43,946 nt of DNA from the NCBI GenBank assembly GCA_937981765.1, contig CALJOM010000017.1, forward strand, positions 1 through 43,946, in the 5' to 3' direction. Origin of the DNA: an uncultured Bacteroidales bacterium. GTDB taxonomy: Bacteria > Bacteroidota > Bacteroidia > Bacteroidales > Salinivirgaceae. A program made the position numbers and the translations under genes. How positions within the stretch are numbered: the stretch's first letter is position 1; the number at the start of each line of letters is the position of its first letter. Positions 41,701 through 43,946 of the stretch are shown piece after piece. Under the pieces are notes generated by a model, which had not been told where the DNA came from, did not search any database, and worked only from the letters and a program-made list of their open reading frames with translations.

Positions 41701-42069
41701 CCTTTGATCCAAATTCGCAACCAAGAGGTGATTCAACACAAGGCAACTCGCGCATCCATTGGCGGAAGCCAAATTCAGAAAGAAAAAAAGTTTGAAACCC
41801 ACTGCATAGAGGTTCTTCCAACCGACGTTTTCTATATATATTCCGATGGAATGACCGACCAATTTGGCGGCGAACATGGTAGAAAATTAAGTAGCGGAAC
41901 CCTGCAAAATATTTTTTTGGAGGTTCATAATAAACATATGATGGAACAAGAACTCTTTTTTGAAAATTTTATGAAACAATGGCTTGATGGTTATTCCCAA
42001 ATTGATGACATAATTCTTGTGGGAGTTCGGTTAGGGACAGCTACCAGCCAATCTTCCGATTCAATGTAA
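38776..42069 (+). CDS. Propeller sensor with C-terminal SpoIIE/PP2C phosphatase
   Basis: A 1097-residue inner-membrane sensor phosphatase. A signal peptide is followed by two seven-blade-type propellers of Reg_prop repeats (IWFGTDNGLSRFDG near residue 54; IWLGTWGTGLQNFDP near 415), then a Y_Y_Y beta-sandwich (about 680-770), one transmembrane helix (about 786-805), a short coiled coil (about 808-845) and a SpoIIE phosphatase domain: FFRPKDIVSGDFFWF, AADCTGHGVPGAFMS (metal-binding Asp) and YIYSDGMTDQFGG. Instead of a histidine kinase it controls a Ser-phosphorylated target, typically an anti-anti-sigma factor. No STAS or anti-sigma gene is nearby. A 7/8 -7 box (CAATTTTG, 38739) lies just before it. 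Confidence 0.93.
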   Translation: MKPRLFLSVVFYLIFSFAAGGKYDQLQFRRYTIENGLPVGTVWTVYQDSCGFIWFGTDNGLSRFDGFQFITITTHGEEGKKIVSDKVYDIIQGHNHKIYFATAEGISLYNKVSGRYSELQINDSLLRKQPVRSIHIESDTTILIATQSAGLQRIYLGSRKAEAIIPQNFFARNVFADNKKNLWIATYGKGIYLKTSDGKLNHFLISNDKTDPNDFEAKNRVNQIFEYDKNTLWILTERGIYQLDIASKNIQPVPIARYFGNPQTPTRFRKIIRDRNQNLWICSYNGLLLLEKGDPNAGYLFTSDENNPFSLSSNRLLSVMEDQSGSIWISNYDAGVNVLHSLEVKFLYFQKTQNPNSLPANIVTAFEKHNENILIGTIGGGLTEFNPQNQTFRRFTNPDLNDRIISIYKENNRSIWLGTWGTGLQNFDPVRNKVVTYQRDNNLTNSLSNNTVICFLPDTDNTWLWIGTFSGLNRINLKTKVVERFEHDPILGKTIIYSLRFHKNKIFIGTGGQGLIILNPETLEIENIFKESPEGTKLASNTIHYIAKDAIDEIFYLGTDKGISIFDYKKEQFFNIDETGGLSNNKVWSVIQDRNHDLWLSTNRGITRIKPSLGFSNPEAFKIYGQKDGLRTLEFSQGSCLYDTVNNQIFYGGTQGFYYFNPDNIKPRLFNPQIHITSIKVMDNELVSDTSVAYLQHLILPYNKNFLSFEFVSLDYFDPSNNLYQFKVVGQSNIWTTPSFRNYVSFPDLKEGKYKLIIRGTNSEGYWSEYEREIFITINPPWYRTNIAYASYILAIILGIIGFVQWRTYKLEHEKRILEAIVQERTKELRQKNADITASIQYAQRIQQAIINPKITEFLKHFPDAFVFFRPKDIVSGDFFWFGKKGNRRFFAAADCTGHGVPGAFMSIIGTNLLEKAIIEHNITEPHEILAQIDADIKISLNQFGRKNDTFDGMDIALCAYDMGMNKLLYAGAYRPLIQIRNQEVIQHKATRASIGGSQIQKEKKFETHCIEVLPTDVFYIYSDGMTDQFGGEHGRKLSSGTLQNIFLEVHNKHMMEQELFFENFMKQWLDGYSQIDDIILVGVRLGTATSQSSDSM

Positions 42070-42109
42070 ACTTTTGAATATGCTTGAGAAAGTTTTTTCA
42101 AAAATCTTG

Positions 42110-42117
42110 TAATTTTG
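42110..42117 (+). promoter_or_regulatory. -7 box (TAATTTTG) upstream of the 235-residue membrane protein gene
   Basis: A perfect -7 match. A TTG at 42084-42086 lies 23 bases upstream as a possible -33 core. Transcription start would be near 42122, about 29 bases before the ATG at 42151. It separates this gene from the SpoIIE sensor gene. Confidence 0.5.
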
Positions 42118-42150
42118 TCAAAAAAATAACAACCAAATTTTCACTGCGTT

Positions 42151-42858
42151 ATGAATTTGCTAAATCTATTCATCGTAAATCCACTAAAACATCTCGATTG
42201 CAGCAAAGGAAAGTTTTTCCGCCATACTATCTTTTATGTTTTAAAAGGAGCCTCCATTATTGTGGCAATCACAGGAATATACCTTATCATCTCAGGATTC
42301 TTTGGTCGTACCGGATATTTTGCCACCCTTAAAGGCTCTTTTACCGAATTTGAAATGGCCAGATCCATAGTTTGTTTTGTAATAACTTTAGCAATCAACA
42401 TCCTTTTGTTTTTCAGCCTTACAGGAATTCTCTGGAAACGCGCCGACGATTTTAGAGATAATAGTTTCGCTAATGTTCTCTTTATTTTGCCCAAATTAAT
42501 TAAAATAGCCGGTGAGGTTCTATGTTTAATTCCTCTGTTTATATCGTTAATTTCTTTTTTCGCGATTATTCTTGCCGGAATTCCGTATGCTCCCATCGAA
42601 GGACTAATGCAATTAAGCAGTGGCATAGGCTCTTCCTTGATTAACGATGTTGTGGGAAATACCTTTAGCGCTATCTTTATTCAGAACTTTTCAGATTATC
42701 TGAATCTGGTCTTTAGTGGCGGATTCTTAGGCCTATTCAAAGGTTTTTCCATATCGTTTTTAATTCTTTTGGGAGCCTACCTCCTTGCGGAATTTATCGA
42801 AACCCTACTCTATTTCCTGATGAAGCAGTCAAAACCGCTTAATGACAATCGGGGATAA
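42151..42858 (+). CDS. Multi-pass membrane protein, unknown function
   Basis: A 235-residue membrane protein with about five hydrophobic segments (around residues 28-50, 70-95, 120-150, 180-200 and 205-225), a short basic N-terminal stretch (NPLKHLDCSKGKFF) and a basic C-terminus. No motif or family is recognised. It is followed 44 bases later by a lipoprotein gene in the same direction, so they may be co-transcribed. The protein begins at the ATG at 42151, just downstream of a good -7 box. Confidence 0.75.
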   Translation: MNLLNLFIVNPLKHLDCSKGKFFRHTIFYVLKGASIIVAITGIYLIISGFFGRTGYFATLKGSFTEFEMARSIVCFVITLAINILLFFSLTGILWKRADDFRDNSFANVLFILPKLIKIAGEVLCLIPLFISLISFFAIILAGIPYAPIEGLMQLSSGIGSSLINDVVGNTFSAIFIQNFSDYLNLVFSGGFLGLFKGFSISFLILLGAYLLAEFIETLLYFLMKQSKPLNDNRG

Positions 42859-42902
42859 CCTGGAACCTTAATCTACTACGTAAGAAATCTTAATCAACGG
42901 TT

Positions 42903-43745
42903 ATGGAACAATCCATGGTACAAAAATCTATCGGTAGATGGACTATAGTTTTTGCCATGCTGCTAATAGTGGTAAGCGGTTGCAGTAAAAATAAATCATC
43001 TTCCATAACTTCCCCCGATGATTGTGTAGCTGCCTGCAAAACAAACTTTTGGGAATTAGCAAAAAAAAGTTCGCTTTTTGAGCAGTCGCTTAACACTGAA
43101 AACGTCAAAATACTGCAAAAACTAAAGGAAAGAATTTTTTCAAGCACCGACTTTAAAAGTGCCACCCTATTAACCTCAGGCATTAATTTTTTCGAACCAA
43201 CCTATTTTTACCTTGTTAAAAATAACGATAGCTCCACTTGGTTTTTAATGGGCTTTTTGGCATCGGATAAACATTTTGAAAACTTCCTGACATCAACTTT
43301 TTCTAAAAAAAACATTCAGACTGATAATAGCCTACGAAAACAGTATCAGTTCGTCACATTGCAAAACATAACAATAGCGTGGAATAAGAGCAGATACGTA
43401 ATTGCTGAGCAAATTACCGACAGCATTAAATCCCTAGCCATAGTTGAACAACTTTTGGGATTATCGGACTCAAAATCAAACACCCCCGGAATCGAATTCC
43501 TGTTTCTCGACAAAAGCGATGTTTCCATTTGGATTAACCCACATGAGATGCCCATTAGTATTATTGATGGTTACTTCATTGGAAAATTCCTTCCGCTTCT
43601 GCCGAAAAATCACAGCGTAAACATATCGATTGATTTTGTAAACGGTGGCTATACCGTAACCATTCATGGCAAAACCCCGGGAATGAACGAAAATTTCCTG
43701 AAATTCCTCACCAAGCAAGCCGAAACAAATTCCGAAATCTTTTAA
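42903..43745 (+). CDS. Lipoprotein of unknown function
   Basis: A 280-residue exported lipoprotein: basic N-terminus, hydrophobic core and lipobox VVSGC with lipidated Cys27, followed by a Ser/Lys tether. The mature part has a helix-rich first half (WELAKKSSLFEQSL, LQKLKERIF) and a pattern of hydrophobic strands (YFYLVKNNDSSTWFLMGF, EFLFLDKSDVSIWI) but no family signature I recognise. Two N-terminal ATGs (42903 and 42915) are possible. It ends about 84 bases before a new promoter-like box. Confidence 0.75.
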   Translation: MEQSMVQKSIGRWTIVFAMLLIVVSGCSKNKSSSITSPDDCVAACKTNFWELAKKSSLFEQSLNTENVKILQKLKERIFSSTDFKSATLLTSGINFFEPTYFYLVKNNDSSTWFLMGFLASDKHFENFLTSTFSKKNIQTDNSLRKQYQFVTLQNITIAWNKSRYVIAEQITDSIKSLAIVEQLLGLSDSKSNTPGIEFLFLDKSDVSIWINPHEMPISIIDGYFIGKFLPLLPKNHSVNISIDFVNGGYTVTIHGKTPGMNENFLKFLTKQAETNSEIF

Positions 43746-43828
43746 TCGTTTAATTTTTTTATCTTTTCGCCCCTTTTCCGGAACCCAACTTTACTGAAAA
43801 AAATTGGTCATCTAGTGGAAATTTCCTT

Positions 43829-43836
43829 TAAATTTG
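43829..43836 (+). promoter_or_regulatory. -7 box (TAAATTTG) near the window end
   Basis: A perfect -7 match with TTG at 43804-43806 (22-base spacer) as a possible -33. It would begin a transcript near 43841 directed toward the right edge of the window; no coding sequence follows in the remaining 105 bases. Confidence 0.5.
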
Positions 43837-43840
43837 AGGG

Positions 43841-43946
43841 AGAAAAATTGGTTGTTGGATTACGTTTCGAAACAACCGGGGATTAAAATAAAATAGGGCT
43901 ATCACATGTCGACGAAATAAAAAAGGGCTGTCATAAGACAGCCCTT
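43841..43946 (+). ncRNA. Candidate small RNA or leader with two hairpins, cut by the window end
   Basis: Downstream of the promoter-like box are a hairpin with GGTTGTT / AACAACC arms (43850-43877, with GTTTCGAAAC, itself palindromic, inside) and then a strong perfect 10-bp hairpin at 43923-43946 (AAGGGCTGTC-ATAA-GACAGCCCTT). There is no open frame with a start, so it could be a small RNA ended by the second hairpin or the leader of a gene outside the window. A weak half-copy of the second hairpin (AGGGCTATCA, 43894-43903) precedes it. Confidence 0.3.
43923..43946. terminator. Strong palindromic hairpin at the window edge
   Basis: A perfect 10-bp stem with an ATAA loop; the following bases are outside the window, so a T-tract cannot be checked, but the A run before the stem gives a U-tract on the minus strand. 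It may end a minus-strand gene to the right, or the plus-strand transcript. Confidence 0.6.

Noticed and set aside
42084..42101. Weak inverted repeat (TTGAGAAA..TTTTTCAA) after the SpoIIE sensor gene
   Set aside because: Only AT pairs with one mismatch and no T-tract after it; more likely part of the next gene's promoter (-33 TTG at 42084).
1..43946. CRISPR arrays, prophage or insertion-sequence transposases
   Set aside because: No regularly spaced repeats and no integrase, transposase or phage structural proteins seen. The GGGCTGTC hairpin at the right edge could be an element end, but no transposase lies beside it.

Overview
The window looks like part of a Bacteroidota (probably Bacteroidales) chromosome. 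The supporting signs are near-perfect Bacteroidota -7 promoter boxes (TAnnTTTG) in front of many genes, almost no Shine-Dalgarno sequences, a type IX secretion C-terminal sorting domain, and families typical of the phylum: DUF7935, DUF6485, thioester-less alpha-2-macroglobulin, two-component-type propeller linked to SpoIIE, WbqC, and the thioferritin DPSL. Pyruvate phosphate dikinase, a hybrid-cluster protein (Hcp) module and a decayed ferredoxin-nitroreductase point to anaerobic or microaerobic life. I found no phage, transposase, CRISPR array or rRNA. The species cannot be fixed from the window.

Layout. 1-5.2 kb: ppdK and a convergent polytopic membrane protein sharing one terminator. 5.3-11.1 kb: a giant periplasmic alpha-2-macroglobulin-like protein. 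11.2-14.7 kb: a divergent Crp/Fnr regulator and a ferredoxin-hcp operon with a dyad operator between them. 14.7-15.25 kb: a cupin and tRNA-Leu(CAG). 15.4-19.2 kb: two wrecked genes (sensor histidine kinase, metallophosphatase) around an intact exported protein with an internal duplication. 19.3-23.5 kb: an era-der-DUF7935-rhodanese-nitronate monooxygenase operon. 23.5-25.6 kb: a small acidic protein, a broken glutaminase, an outer-membrane barrel protein and a Cys-rich DUF6485 protein. 25.6-28.7 kb: assimilatory sulfate reduction, with cysDN divergent from an APS-reductase-type cysH over interlocking promoters. 28.9-31.8 kb: a membrane protein, a broken ferredoxin-nitroreductase, a thioredoxin-fold protein lacking its second active-site Cys, and a DUF2147 protein. 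31.9-34.1 kb: a Fur/PerR-like regulator with DPSL, then a PiT-family transporter. 34.2-38.7 kb: a tight exported-protein cluster (T9SS beta-helix, transglutaminase, propeller-like repeat protein, WbqC). 38.8-43.7 kb: a large propeller-SpoIIE sensor phosphatase, a membrane protein and a lipoprotein. The last 120 bases carry a promoter-like box and a strong hairpin cut by the window edge.

How the genes fit together. Two stress modules are visible: Crp/Hcp for nitrosative stress and Fur/DPSL for peroxide and iron. CysDN and an iron-sulfur CysH form a short sulfate-to-sulfite route that needs no APS kinase; the PiT-family transporter could import sulfate or phosphate. Four pseudogenes in about 15 kb, all damaged by both frameshifts and substitutions of otherwise invariant residues, suggest real ongoing loss of sensory and accessory functions (as in a lineage moving to a stable or host-associated niche) rather than sequencing error. 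The most interesting leads are the Crp-Hcp operator architecture, the interlocking cys promoters, the internally repeated unknown proteins at 17.7 and 37 kb, and the cluster of decayed genes.
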